Shown in pieces: positions 17,386-26,054 of a DNA stretch of 64,000 nucleotides. Origin of the DNA: Chlorobiales bacterium Clorobi_01 (lineage in GTDB: Bacteria > Bacteroidota > Chlorobiia > Chlorobiales > Chlorobiaceae); NCBI GenBank assembly GCA_001602925.1, contig LUZT01000006.1:426504-490503 (forward strand), written 5' to 3'. A program made the position numbers and the translations under genes. The notes under the pieces are model-generated. The model searched no databases, was not told the origin of the DNA, and saw only the letters and a program-made list of their open reading frames with translations. Numbering within the stretch: the stretch's first letter is position 1; each line of letters begins with the position of its first letter.

Positions 17386-20172
17386 TTAACTGTTTACAGG
17401 CTTGACGCTTACGGTGAACTCCTGCGACATGAACGACGCCGCGATCGGCTCGATGCTGTAGGGCATCAGTTCGTTCAGCGCCGTGCCCTTGCCTCCGGCG
17501 ATGCTGAGTTTTTTGTTCTTGCTGCCGTAGGCCGAGGGCAGGAACACCGTGTCGGGCCGGATCATTTCGGTGGTGAAGAGCGTCGCTTTCACCTTCGGAC
17601 CGTAGCGCAGGTTGGTCACTTCGACCTCCTGGCCGTTCGAGAGGCCGAGCGTTTTCGCTTTCGCAGCGTTCATCCACAGACCCATGAACTGTCCTTTTTT
17701 CGGTTCAGTGACTGCGGCGAGCAGCGCGTTATTGCTGTTGGTCGAGGCGTGCGACACCACCGGCACCTTGCCGTAAGTGAAGTAGAACTCGTCCGCGCCG
17801 AGGTCGTTCTTGTCGCCCTGATCCGTGAGGACGCGCGGCACGTAGCCAAGCACCGGATTGAAGAGCGGCTGCTGGCCAGCCTGCTGTGCGAACGATTCGA
17901 GAATCGGGCTGAACAGCTCCAGGCGTCCAGACATGGTCGGCACGGGAAGCTTGCGCGGCAGGTTCATCTCCTCAACCACCTCGCGCGCGTCCTTGAGCAT
18001 CAGGAGACCCTTCTCCCTGATGACGGCTTCGACCTCCGCGGCGCTCATCTCACGGCCCGTCATGGTTCCGGAGAACTTGCCCATCGCGACATAGGCGGTT
18101 TTGAGGAACGCCTCGTTGAGCGGCTTTTTCGCCCGTTGAGCGGCGGCCACTTCGCTCCGCAGCAATTGCGGATCGAGGCCCGCGTACTCGGCGATGCCGT
18201 CGAGGTACGGCTCCAGCCTGCCCATGCGGCGGGCGATTTCGCAGAGGATGTCGGTGGTATCGCGCGTGTCGTAGAGCGGCTCGATGGCCCGCAGGCGCGT
18301 CGTGTAACCGATACCCGTTTCGGGGCCGAGCGGGTAGAGCAGCGGCTCGTTGCGTTCGAGATAGGTGTGGTTTGGCAGAATCACATCGGCGTAGAGCGTC
18401 GAGTCTGAGGGCAGCACGTCGATGGCTACCACCAGATCGAGATTCGGGTTCGAAAGCATCTCCTCCCAGCGCTTTGCCGGGAAGTAGTGGCGGATCGGGT
18501 TGGCGGCGTTCATGATGAGCGCCTTCATCCGGTAGGGTTCGCCGTTGAAGGTCAGCTCGCCCCTGACCGCTTCGTAGAGGCCGGCGTCAGCCATTGCGGG
18601 CAGGAAGGCCGAGGGCTTGCCCGCCTTCTGCTGCTCCATCGCCCAGGCGAACGAGAAGCCGGGCTTGCCATGCTCCCACGCCTTCGGGTTGGCGAAGATG
18701 TCGAGCAGGCCGTGTGCGAAGCCCATGCCGGGGCGCTCCACCGGCGGGCCCTGATGTTCGTTCCCTTGCTGCATATTGTGCCAGGCCTTTTCGGAGCGGT
18801 GGTGGTACTCGCCGTTCATCAGCCAGCCGCCCGGCTTGTCGATGCCGCCGACCAGTGTCTGGATGATCGCCTGCAAGCGGCGCTGGCCGATGAGGTGGTG
18901 GTAACGTGCGCCCATCCAGCCCGGATCGACCATTGCGGGCCGCGCCTGGCCGAACTCGATGGCGATACGCCGGATCGTTTCGGCAGGCACGTCGGTGATG
19001 GCTGCGGCCCATTCGGGGGTGAAGGGTTCGGATTCCTCGATGAACAGGTCGAACACCGTCTTGACCGCGTGGCCTTTCCATGTCAGCCCCGCCGGAGTGT
19101 TGAGCGCGGGCTGGATGCGTCCGCCGCCCGCTGCTTTCTCGTTGGTGTTGATGTAGCCCGGAACCGCGCGGACTCCTCCGCTGATCGAATCGAGCACGTA
19201 ATATGACGACGGCTTGCCCCCGCTCATGTCGGCGGCCAGATGTACCGCGCCATTTTCGTCCTTGTACGCCAGGAACGGCGCGTTGGTGTGCTTCGAGACG
19301 AAATCGGCGTCGTAGAGCTTTTCGCGAAGCAGCGTGTGCAGCATCGCGAGGAAGAAGGCGTGGTCGGTGCCGGGCTTGACCGGAATCCACTCGTCTGCCT
19401 TCGATGCCAGCTCGCCCATGCGCGGGTCGAGGCAGACAACCTTCGCGCCGTTTTTCTTCGCCTGGCCGAAACGTACGGCGCGGGCGGTCGAAATCGCAGC
19501 CACCGAGGCATTGTTCAGGCTGAAGAGAATGTATCGTGCGTTCTCGAAATCGGCGAGAATTTCGTCGTGCACGTTGAAGTTGCCAGTCACGAGGTCGGTG
19601 CCAAGGTGTCCCGCCGTCACGCAGTGCTGGAGCGGCGAGGCGACGATGTTGGGAATCTGCATGGTCTGGCAGAAGGGGAGGCTGAAGTGCATGTACGATA
19701 CACAGGCCGTCCAGCCGCCGATGAGGCTCGCTTCCCACGGGTTGATCTTCTGGAGACGGCTGACGATGTAGCTGTACGCCTCGTCCCAGGTGGCCGCGCG
19801 GAAGTTCCACTCACCGCGCTTGCTGCCCGCGACTCGGATCAGCGGCTGCTTGAGTCGGTCAGGATCGTAGGTCTGGCGCAGCCCCGCCTGGCCGCGAGCG
19901 CAGATGCGTCCGCGATTCAGCGGGCTTTCGGCGTTGCCGTCGATCTTGACGATCCGGCGCACGCCATCGCTCTCTCTGGTCTGCACCTTGATGTCGCAGA
20001 ACGAAGAGCAGAAGTTGCAGATGCTTGGCACCCAGGTGGTCGCGCCGCCTGCCGCCGTGCTTTCCGAAGTCGAGGCGGTCGCCAGACCCCAGATTGGCCG
20101 CAACAGCGACATACCGCCGAGTACACCAGCCGCCGCGAGAAACTGACGGCGTGAAATGATTTTTTTATGCAT
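17386..20172 (-). CDS. psrA: Polysulfide/thiosulfate reductase-like molybdopterin subunit
   Basis: A 928-residue periplasmic molybdopterin oxidoreductase. A twin-arginine signal (SRRQFL at residues 7-12) is followed by the N-terminal [4Fe-4S] ligands C52, C55, C59 and C91, molybdopterin-binding domains, and a C-terminal dinucleotide-binding domain (HASTNSNNALL, NGQEVEVTNLRYG). A cysteine at about residue 184 (SPLQHCVTAGH) is the best candidate for the molybdenum ligand, as in PsrA/PhsA. It leads a four-gene operon with iron-sulfur, membrane and chaperone genes. In green sulfur bacteria related complexes are proposed to act in sulfur-compound oxidation rather than reduction; the substrate here cannot be read from sequence. 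An AAGGGA lies before the ATG. Confidence 0.88.
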   Translation of the reverse strand: MHKKIISRRQFLAAAGVLGGMSLLRPIWGLATASTSESTAAGGATTWVPSICNFCSSFCDIKVQTRESDGVRRIVKIDGNAESPLNRGRICARGQAGLRQTYDPDRLKQPLIRVAGSKRGEWNFRAATWDEAYSYIVSRLQKINPWEASLIGGWTACVSYMHFSLPFCQTMQIPNIVASPLQHCVTAGHLGTDLVTGNFNVHDEILADFENARYILFSLNNASVAAISTARAVRFGQAKKNGAKVVCLDPRMGELASKADEWIPVKPGTDHAFFLAMLHTLLREKLYDADFVSKHTNAPFLAYKDENGAVHLAADMSGGKPSSYYVLDSISGGVRAVPGYINTNEKAAGGGRIQPALNTPAGLTWKGHAVKTVFDLFIEESEPFTPEWAAAITDVPAETIRRIAIEFGQARPAMVDPGWMGARYHHLIGQRRLQAIIQTLVGGIDKPGGWLMNGEYHHRSEKAWHNMQQGNEHQGPPVERPGMGFAHGLLDIFANPKAWEHGKPGFSFAWAMEQQKAGKPSAFLPAMADAGLYEAVRGELTFNGEPYRMKALIMNAANPIRHYFPAKRWEEMLSNPNLDLVVAIDVLPSDSTLYADVILPNHTYLERNEPLLYPLGPETGIGYTTRLRAIEPLYDTRDTTDILCEIARRMGRLEPYLDGIAEYAGLDPQLLRSEVAAAQRAKKPLNEAFLKTAYVAMGKFSGTMTGREMSAAEVEAVIREKGLLMLKDAREVVEEMNLPRKLPVPTMSGRLELFSPILESFAQQAGQQPLFNPVLGYVPRVLTDQGDKNDLGADEFYFTYGKVPVVSHASTNSNNALLAAVTEPKKGQFMGLWMNAAKAKTLGLSNGQEVEVTNLRYGPKVKATLFTTEMIRPDTVFLPSAYGSKNKKLSIAGGKGTALNELMPYSIEPIAASFMSQEFTVSVKPVNS

Positions 20173-20572
20173 AAAACGTCCCTTCAGACAGATGGTTAAT
20201 GCCGTAATTCCCTTACGGGAAACAAGAAGATAGCTGGATAGGGATGGTATATCCGCCGGGTATACTCCAAAGCAGACGAGTGCTCAATATAGTGTCAGGT
20301 GGAAAAGGTTACAAAATTTATTTTCCCGTTAACTGTTTTTATAACAATTGTTTATTGGTTTTTTGCGTCGGTATTGAAGTGTGCCGTGCAGTGATTTTTA
20401 AGTCAACAATCGTTATGGTTCCGGCAGGAAAACCGGCATGATCGCTATATCTTTTTATTTATAACGGTGGCTGCTATTTCTAAAAATGAAAACAGTATAG
20501 ACGAAACGATTTTCATGCGCTTATTGTGATGCCAATACGGTGATTTCTGGTTTGAAACGAGCGGCTGAAACA
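20173..20572. other. A+T-rich intergenic region upstream of psrA-like operon
   Basis: Roughly 400 bases that hold the promoter region of the minus-strand molybdoenzyme operon. A 65-codon plus-strand frame (20244-20441) has no recognisable product. Long A/T runs occur at 20310-20360 and 20450-20500. No hairpin or repeat stands out apart from the amt terminator listed next. Confidence 0.45.
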
Positions 20573-20602
20573 AAGACGCCGCCCGGTAAAAGGCGGCGTC
20601 TT
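20573..20602 (-). terminator. Terminator after amt
   Basis: A perfect 11-bp stem, AAGACGCCGCC at 20573-20583 pairing with 20592-20602 around an 8-base loop. It lies 24 bases past the amt stop. The following minus-strand sequence is TGTTT, a weak U-tract. Confidence 0.75.
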
Positions 20603-20625
20603 GATGAACATGTTGTACGGAAGGA

Positions 20626-22176
20626 TTATTTCGAAAGCGGAGTCTCGGAATTTTTGTCGAGCCTGATGCCGCAGTAGCCTTCGACACCCATTTCAGGAAT
20701 GTCGAGACCGTCGAGTTCATCATCCGGGTTGACGCGGTTGCCGATGGTGACGTCGATCAGCTTGAAGACTACCCAGCCGATAGCGCCGACGTAGATGATG
20801 TTGGCGAGCACGCCGATCACCTCCGCGTAGAACTGGCCGGGGTTGCCGTAGAACAGGCCGGTGACCGGGCCGGCAACGCCGTTCCAGCCGTCGCCGTAGG
20901 TGCCGTCGGCGAACAGACCGAGAGCCAGACAGCCCCATGCGCCGTTCACGCCATGCACCGCGACCGCACCGACCGGGTCGTCGATCTTGAGTACCTTCTC
21001 GATGAAGAAGGCTGCTTCGATCACCAGCACGCCGGAGATCAGGCCGATGAGCGCCGCTGCCTGCACGTTCACGAAGCCGGATGGAGCGGTGATTGCCACC
21101 AGACCGGCGAGCAGGCCGTTGATCATCATGGTCGGGTCGGGCTTTTTCGTTTTGAAGAGCCACATGTAGAGCATCGAGGCGGCAGCGCCGGTTGCCGAGG
21201 CGATCATGGTGTTGACCGCCACCACGCTGATGCGCAGATCAGTGCCCGCGAGCGTCGAGCCAGGGTTGAAGCCGAACCAGCCGAAAGCGAGAATGAACGC
21301 GCCGACGATGGCCATCGGAATGTTGTGGCCGGGAATCGCGTTGGGCGAGCCGTCCTTGTTGTACTTGCCGATGCGGGGGCCGATGATGATCGCGCCGACC
21401 AGAGCCAGCACGCCGCCAGTCATGTGCACAACTGATGAACCGGCAAAGTCAACGTGGCCGTGACCAAGGCCGAAATTCGAGCCGAGCGTGGCCAGCCAGC
21501 CGCCGCCCCAAACCCAGTTGCCGTAAAGCGGATAGATGATGGTGCCAACGAAAATACCGTAGATCGCGAAGGCCGAGAACTTCCAGCGCTCAGCCATCGA
21601 GCCGGTCGGGATGGTTGCGGTGGTGTCCATGAAGACCATCTGGAAGAGGAAGAGCGCGAACACGCCAACATCATACACATTGTTCAGAAAGAAACCTTTC
21701 ATGCCAAACAGGCCGAGGGTGTGGCCGAACAGGTTGATCGTGAACTCCTGGTTGAGCCCTTCGTAACCGCCCAGCGTGCCCAGTGTGCCGATGCCGCCGA
21801 ACATGATGGCGAAGCCGCTGATGAAAAAGCCGAGCATACCGATCGGATAGATCATCATGTTCATCGACATGGTGTGTGCGGCGTTCTTGGCTCTGGTCAG
21901 ACCCGCTTCGACCATGGCGAAACCGGCCTGCATGAACATGACGAGAAAGCCGGTGAGCAGCACCCAGATCATGTTGATCGAAACCTTGTTCTTGCCGATC
22001 TGGTCGGTGATTTCAGTGGCGGTTGGCGTTCCCGGATTTGCCGCCGAGATGTCGGTCGTCACGCCGACCTTGGCTCCCGACGGATCGGGCTGCGTGTAGG
22101 CATGGAGATCACCCCCCATCGCAATGCCCAGCATCAGGAGGACTCCGGTCAATATGAAAATCAGTTTTTGTACCAT
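20626..22176 (-). CDS. amt: Ammonium transporter (Amt/MEP/Rh)
   Basis: A 516-residue membrane channel for ammonium. An N-terminal signal-like helix (FILTGVLLMLGIAMG) is followed by a soluble leader of about 40 residues, then about eleven helices. Family marks seen: WVLLTGFLVMFMQAGFAMVEAGL at the first core helix, the DFAGSSVVHMTGG stretch with one of the pore histidine regions, FGWFGFNPGSTL, and the second histidine region GAVAVHGVNGAWG. The C-terminus LDGLDIPEMGVEGYC is the cytoplasmic tail that contacts PII proteins. It lies 50 bases after the PII gene, an arrangement in which PII blocks the channel when nitrogen is plentiful. Confidence 0.95.
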   Translation of the reverse strand: MVQKLIFILTGVLLMLGIAMGGDLHAYTQPDPSGAKVGVTTDISAANPGTPTATEITDQIGKNKVSINMIWVLLTGFLVMFMQAGFAMVEAGLTRAKNAAHTMSMNMMIYPIGMLGFFISGFAIMFGGIGTLGTLGGYEGLNQEFTINLFGHTLGLFGMKGFFLNNVYDVGVFALFLFQMVFMDTTATIPTGSMAERWKFSAFAIYGIFVGTIIYPLYGNWVWGGGWLATLGSNFGLGHGHVDFAGSSVVHMTGGVLALVGAIIIGPRIGKYNKDGSPNAIPGHNIPMAIVGAFILAFGWFGFNPGSTLAGTDLRISVVAVNTMIASATGAAASMLYMWLFKTKKPDPTMMINGLLAGLVAITAPSGFVNVQAAALIGLISGVLVIEAAFFIEKVLKIDDPVGAVAVHGVNGAWGCLALGLFADGTYGDGWNGVAGPVTGLFYGNPGQFYAEVIGVLANIIYVGAIGWVVFKLIDVTIGNRVNPDDELDGLDIPEMGVEGYCGIRLDKNSETPLSK

Positions 22177-22226
22177 GGTGGTTGTTGACTTACATGAATT
22201 GGTGATAATTTTTTTGTGTTTTAATC

Positions 22227-22580
22227 CTAGTCCTTGTTGTACAGCGATTCGTCGCCGCTCTCTCCTGTCCGGATTCGGTAAGACTGCTCGATATCGGAAA
22301 CGAAGATTTTTCCGTCTCCGACCTCACCTGTCCGGGCGTTATTCATCAGGCAATCGACCGTTTTCTGGAGATTGATGTCGCGTACGATAATCGACAGGTA
22401 GCGACGCGAGATGTACGACGTGTCCCTGACAGTTCCCCGGTAGATTTCTGTCCGGTGCTTCTTGTCGTTGCCCTGCCCGGTCACATCCCACCATGTAAAG
22501 AAATCGATGTCGATCTCATGCAGGGCTTTCTTGACCGCTTCGTACTGACTTGTCCGAATGATGGCTTCTATTTTTTTCAT
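22227..22580 (-). CDS. glnK: PII-family nitrogen regulator
   Basis: A 117-residue PII signal protein. The start MKKIEAIIR is the canonical family N-terminus; a longer frame to 22664 is not needed. The T-loop holds TEIYRGT with the conserved tyrosine at residue 47, and the C-terminal signature TGEVGDGKIFV is intact, as needed for ATP/2-oxoglutarate binding. The T-loop is a divergent form (GQGNDKKH) rather than the proteobacterial version. Linked to amt on the same strand, it is expected to gate the ammonium channel. Whether the tyrosine is uridylylated in this organism is not shown. Confidence 0.9.
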   Translation of the reverse strand: MKKIEAIIRTSQYEAVKKALHEIDIDFFTWWDVTGQGNDKKHRTEIYRGTVRDTSYISRRYLSIIVRDINLQKTVDCLMNNARTGEVGDGKIFVSDIEQSYRIRTGESGDESLYNKD

Positions 22581-22709
22581 GGGTTTAAAGACTGCGTTAA
22601 TTGCTTGATAGTAGAACCAAAAAGCTCTGTTGCGAGCCGCGTTGTCAAGGTCGTTCAGTTGCACTTCATAGGCGTCCTCCGCATTGAAGTTCTACAGCCG
22701 GCATGTTTT

Positions 22710-22755
22710 AATAATTTAGGCATAATGTGAATATGGTCGGAATAATTTAGGTATA
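22710..22755. repeat. Paired 15-bp direct repeat, 31-bp period
   Basis: AATAATTTAGGCATA at 22710-22724 recurs as AATAATTTAGGTATA at 22741-22755, one mismatch, 31 bases apart, or three helical turns. It sits in the divergent promoter region between glnK and the DUF2127 gene, so it may be a pair of regulator binding sites. Confidence 0.5.
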
Positions 22756-22949
22756 AAAATTACATTTCAGTAAAAAATAAATTTTTGATATAGGTGTTTT
22801 TGCTGAATAACCAGAGTATTGCCAGTGTGTCGCAGGGTAAATCATGGAAATATTTTACCGGGGACGAACGAGGCTTCTGCGCGCAAGGTGTTCAGCGCAT
22901 TTTTTCTGCGAAAGATCCGTTTTTGACCGACGTGATTTGGCGGATCGAA

Positions 22950-23543
22950 ATGCGTAAAAAGGTGATTAGATTGTCTCTGGATTCATCTGCCTCGAACGCT
23001 CGAAAAACGGTAAGGCCGGTAAATCGTTATGACAATTCGGTACAGAAAATCAGGGGGCCATTGATTCACAACTTCAAGGGCGGCCTCAGAGCCGTGTCGA
23101 TATTCGAGGCCGGAAAGGGTATTCTGGTTTTGTCGCTGGCGCTGTTTCTGTCTACTTTCGTTTCCCGCGATCTTCCCGGTATTATTGCCGAGATCAAAAC
23201 GCGATGGAATGTCGATCCGTCAAGTCACATTCCGCATTTGGCCAAGATGCTCATGCAGGACTTGACCGGAGCGCGGCTTCACTTTCTGATAATGCTGGCC
23301 GCCATCTATGCGCTCATGCGCTTTATCGAGGCGTATGGACTCTGGTTCGCGAGACGTTGGGCCGAGTGGTTCGCTCTTGTGAGCGGTGGGGTCTATCTGC
23401 CGATCGAGCTCTATGAGCTTGCCAAAGGCTTCAGCTGGTTGAAAATGGGGATTCTGACGATCAACCTCATTATCGTTGCCTACATGGCTTTGCTGCTGAT
23501 TCGCGGCAAGAGTGTGCTGAAGAGCAATGAGGGCGATGCGTGA
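22950..23543 (+). CDS. DUF2127-family membrane protein
   Basis: About 197 residues from the ATG at 22950, or 249 from an upstream TTG-type start at 22794; the shorter form is preferred because the first 52 codons look non-coding. The core has the DUF2127 pattern: GLRAVSIFEAGKGILVL at the first helix, then helices near HFLIMLAAIYALMRFIEAYGLW, the WAEWFALVSGGVYLPIELYEL segment and a last helix ILTINLIIVAYMALLL. Four membrane helices are visible. Family function is unknown. The sigma factor gene follows within 70 bases. Confidence 0.75.
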   Translation: MRKKVIRLSLDSSASNARKTVRPVNRYDNSVQKIRGPLIHNFKGGLRAVSIFEAGKGILVLSLALFLSTFVSRDLPGIIAEIKTRWNVDPSSHIPHLAKMLMQDLTGARLHFLIMLAAIYALMRFIEAYGLWFARRWAEWFALVSGGVYLPIELYELAKGFSWLKMGILTINLIIVAYMALLLIRGKSVLKSNEGDA

Positions 23544-23611
23544 CCCCGGTTGACCTGTATTGAAAGATGGTGTGCCCGGAAGGTTCGGTTTTTAAGAATG
23601 TTCAATGCAAG

Positions 23612-24190
23612 ATGGCAGGTTTTTCAGTCAATAGTCCCAAAGCGAGAAAGAGCGACCAGGAACTGGTAGCCGGAGTGCTTGAAGACAAAAAGCAGTTCGC
23701 TGCAATTGTGCAGCGCTACGAGGAGCCGCTGTTCCGCTATATCGTCCGCCAGGGAGCCCGTGACAGGGAACTGGCCAGGGATATCCTGCAGGAGGTGTTC
23801 ATCAAGGTTTACCTTCACCTCAATGATTACGATGCTTCTTTGCCCTTTTCCTCATGGATATACAGGATCGCTCACAACGAAACCATCACCCATTTCAGAA
23901 AGGAAAAGAATCGCCCGCTCGTATTGGATAAAGGGGACGATGACGAGTTTTTCGGGAAAATTGTTGATGATTTTGAACTGTCTCAAGCCGGAGGGCAATA
24001 TGATGTATCCGATATTCAGACCGTCCTGGAAAGACTCGAACCACGCTATCGGGATATTCTTGTCCTGAAGTTTTTTGAGGACAAGTCCTACGAGGAGATA
24101 TCCGACATTCTCCAGATGCCTCAAGGTACGGTGGCAACGCTCATCAATCGGGCAAAAAAGAAAATAAAGGCTTCTCTCGAAAAGAATTAG
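23612..24190 (+). CDS. Sigma-70 family (ECF-like) RNA polymerase sigma factor
   Basis: About 192 residues. Region 2 is seen from about residue 26: FAAIVQRYEEPLFRYIVR, ELARDILQEVFIKVY, and FSSWIYRIAHNETITHFRK, the promoter -10 recognition helix. Region 4 follows: LEPRYRDILVLKFFEDKSYEEIS and the helix-turn-helix DILQMPQGTVATLINRAKKKI. There is no region 1 or 3, so it is an extracytoplasmic-function type. An alternative ATG lies at 23567. The next gene, 12 bases downstream, encodes a membrane protein that may act as its regulator; no classical zinc anti-sigma motif is present there. Confidence 0.88.
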   Translation: MAGFSVNSPKARKSDQELVAGVLEDKKQFAAIVQRYEEPLFRYIVRQGARDRELARDILQEVFIKVYLHLNDYDASLPFSSWIYRIAHNETITHFRKEKNRPLVLDKGDDDEFFGKIVDDFELSQAGGQYDVSDIQTVLERLEPRYRDILVLKFFEDKSYEEISDILQMPQGTVATLINRAKKKIKASLEKN

Positions 24191-24202
24191 TCCTGAACAG
24201 TC

Positions 24203-25024
24203 ATGCCGAATATCAGTTCTGACAAGATCATCGATGAAATCGAAAAAAGGAAGGTTGTCCCGATTCCGCGCTGGCATTTCATCCTGAAACGCTCGGTTTT
24301 CTGGGCACTCGCCCTGATTTCAGTCATCACCGGTGCCATCTCCATGGCAACGGCCATCTACGTGTTTTTCGATAACGACTACATTGTCGATCGTGCCGGT
24401 ATCGAGCAGCTTTTCGAGCAGCGCCCGCTTGACGAAGTCATCGTTCAGAGCATTCCCTATGTCTGGCTGTTCGCACTGCTGCTGTTTATCGTCGTTGCCT
24501 ACTACGGATTTCGCCACACCCGCAAAGGCTATCGTTATCCGATGGTTCGGGTCATTGGCGGCTCGCTTTTGCTCAGCGCGTTGTTGTGCGGTATTCTCGA
24601 TGCTTTCGATATTGGAAAGCATGTGCATCGCTACCTTATCGATAACGTAAAAGGTTACGGGAGTCTGGTTTATTCCAACGATGCGCTCTGGGCGCAGCAG
24701 GAGAAAGGGTTGCTTGGCGGCAAGGTGGTGCACTATTCATCTCGCGACAGCGTTGCCGTCATCAGGGACTACCGGCACCATTTCTGGACGGTCGATATTT
24801 CCAGCGCCAGGGCGCATCCCGGCACGACTATCGCTGTCGGCAAATATCTGAAAATCACCGGTATCAAAACCGGCCAGAGCACATTCAAAGCCCTAACGAT
24901 CCGACCCTGGGTCAAAAAGAGCCACCACCGTCATCCGAAAGCTCCGGAGCCGACTCCCGTGAAAAAGAGTCCGGTAACCGGCAAGCCCGCGTCACCGCCA
25001 TCTCCCGCTCAGCAACCGAAGTGA
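24203..25024 (+). CDS. Membrane protein co-transcribed with sigma factor
   Basis: A 273-residue protein of unknown function. A cytoplasmic N-terminus of about 30 residues leads to three hydrophobic segments (ALALISVITGAISMATAIYV, IPYVWLFALLLFIVVAYYGF, VIGGSLLLSALLCGILDAF). The C-terminal half is soluble and its strand pattern (GGKVVHYSSRDSVAVIRDY, HFWTVDISSA, GKYLKITGIK) looks like an OB-type domain. It ends with a Pro/Lys/Ser-rich tail. Being 12 bases from the sigma factor stop it is surely in the same transcript; an anti-sigma role is a reasonable guess but unproven. Confidence 0.68.
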   Translation: MPNISSDKIIDEIEKRKVVPIPRWHFILKRSVFWALALISVITGAISMATAIYVFFDNDYIVDRAGIEQLFEQRPLDEVIVQSIPYVWLFALLLFIVVAYYGFRHTRKGYRYPMVRVIGGSLLLSALLCGILDAFDIGKHVHRYLIDNVKGYGSLVYSNDALWAQQEKGLLGGKVVHYSSRDSVAVIRDYRHHFWTVDISSARAHPGTTIAVGKYLKITGIKTGQSTFKALTIRPWVKKSHHRHPKAPEPTPVKKSPVTGKPASPPSPAQQPK

Positions 25025-25322
25025 AACGGCGGCAAGGAGCGCCGTCGTGACTGGCGTGCGTTATTCCAACCCCATCGGGGTCGCCCACCTGAATGTTCCT
25101 TCCATTCGGGCAGAGCGAAGTCTTTATCTCATTCAAATTCCATTGTTTAATGGATTTTTTCCTGTGCGCGTCTTTGTTTTCGTGTGCTGTTTCAAAACAA
25201 TTTTCGCGTCGGGAGAAAAATTTTGAAAGAAAACTTTTAGGGCTGCGTATCAACAGATAGGAAGGCAACAAAGAGGCTTCCGAAAAACGTAACAATGGAC
25301 AAAACCCAGATAAGGAAAAACA

Positions 25323-25562
25323 ATGAAAAAGCATTTCATCATCAGCATGATCGTCGCCCTTGGCATGGCTGGTTTCACCGGTGTCACATTCGCTGCTGAC
25401 GCTCCTGCCGCAAAGCCTGTCGCCGCCGCTCCTGCTGGCGAGGCAAAGAAAGCAGAAGCTCCGAAAGCAGAAGCCAAGAAGAAGGTTGCAATGAAAAAGA
25501 AAGTCGCCAAGAAAAAGGTCGCCAAAAAAGCTGAGGAAAAGAAAGCTGAAGAGGCAAAGTAA
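25323..25562 (+). CDS. Small secreted Ala/Lys/Glu-rich protein
   Basis: A 79-residue protein. Residues 1-25 form a clean signal peptide (FIISMIVALGMAGFTGVTFA, cut before ADAPAA). The mature 54 residues are almost only Ala, Lys, Glu, Pro and Val, with repeated KKKVAKKKVAKK and EAPKAEAK units, highly charged and probably unstructured or helical. I know no family for it. It has its own strong terminator downstream and is preceded by about 300 bases of non-coding DNA, so it may be a well-expressed single gene. Confidence 0.72.
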   Translation: MKKHFIISMIVALGMAGFTGVTFAADAPAAKPVAAAPAGEAKKAEAPKAEAKKKVAMKKKVAKKKVAKKAEEKKAEEAK

Positions 25563-25662
25563 ACTTGACGCTTCAGCCGCTGATAGACCGGATGCAGTGA
25601 TGAAAAGTGTTGTATAGTTATGGTTATGAGCATCCGGGTTCTCTGGACTGCGGCAAATTGAA

Positions 25663-25697
25663 GGAGAGGCCCCTGAGTATGAGGGGCCTCTCCTTTT
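25663..25697 (+). terminator. Strong rho-independent terminator
   Basis: A 12-bp perfect stem (GGAGAGGCCCCT at 25663-25674 with 25682-25693), 7-base loop and a TTTT run. It ends the transcript of the small Lys-rich protein gene about 100 bases upstream. Confidence 0.9.
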
Positions 25698-25875
25698 ATA
25701 TTTAATAGTGATGCAAGAAGTCGCTTTTTGTTACAGACGCAAGGCGCTGGGCAATCGATGTATGATGCCTGACACCTTTCAGTAAAGGATCGATAAGCGA
25801 AAGCATCGGGTTGTTAAGGGATTTTTCGGCAAACTGAGTGCTTGCATCTTCTCGCATGCCCAACGGTAGAATGGT

Positions 25876-26054
25876 ATGGAAAGGAGCAAACACATCGCGC
25901 TGATTCCGCTGGGACTCGGCACCTTCGAGCTTACCTGGTAAGTATGGGGACGAAGGTCGAAACCGCCTTGACGGCGACGCTGCTCTTGCGAGGTGTTACC
26001 GTCTGGATTCCCGTGATCCCGGGCCTGCTCCTGACCAGAAGGGCGTTGCGATGA
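25876..26054 (+). pseudogene. Remnant of UPF0104/flippase-like membrane protein
   Basis: Two adjacent frames together spell the C-terminal end of a lysylphosphatidylglycerol-synthase-type TM protein (UPF0104). Frame one, from 25876, gives IPLGLGTFELTW then a stop; after a short gap and a frame change, 25950-26051 gives ETALTATLLLRGVTVWIP and GLLLTRRALR. In intact members these parts are joined by about 10 residues and preceded by roughly 250 residues of membrane helices, none of which is seen here. So this is a decayed tail, probably from deletion of the rest of the gene. Confidence 0.6.

Noticed and set aside
16849-20154. Several long plus-strand frames (519, 239, 304 codons) across the psrA/psrB-like genes
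   Set aside because: They are shadows in GC-rich antisense frames, rich in Arg/His/Glu without domains, opposite genes with full motifs.
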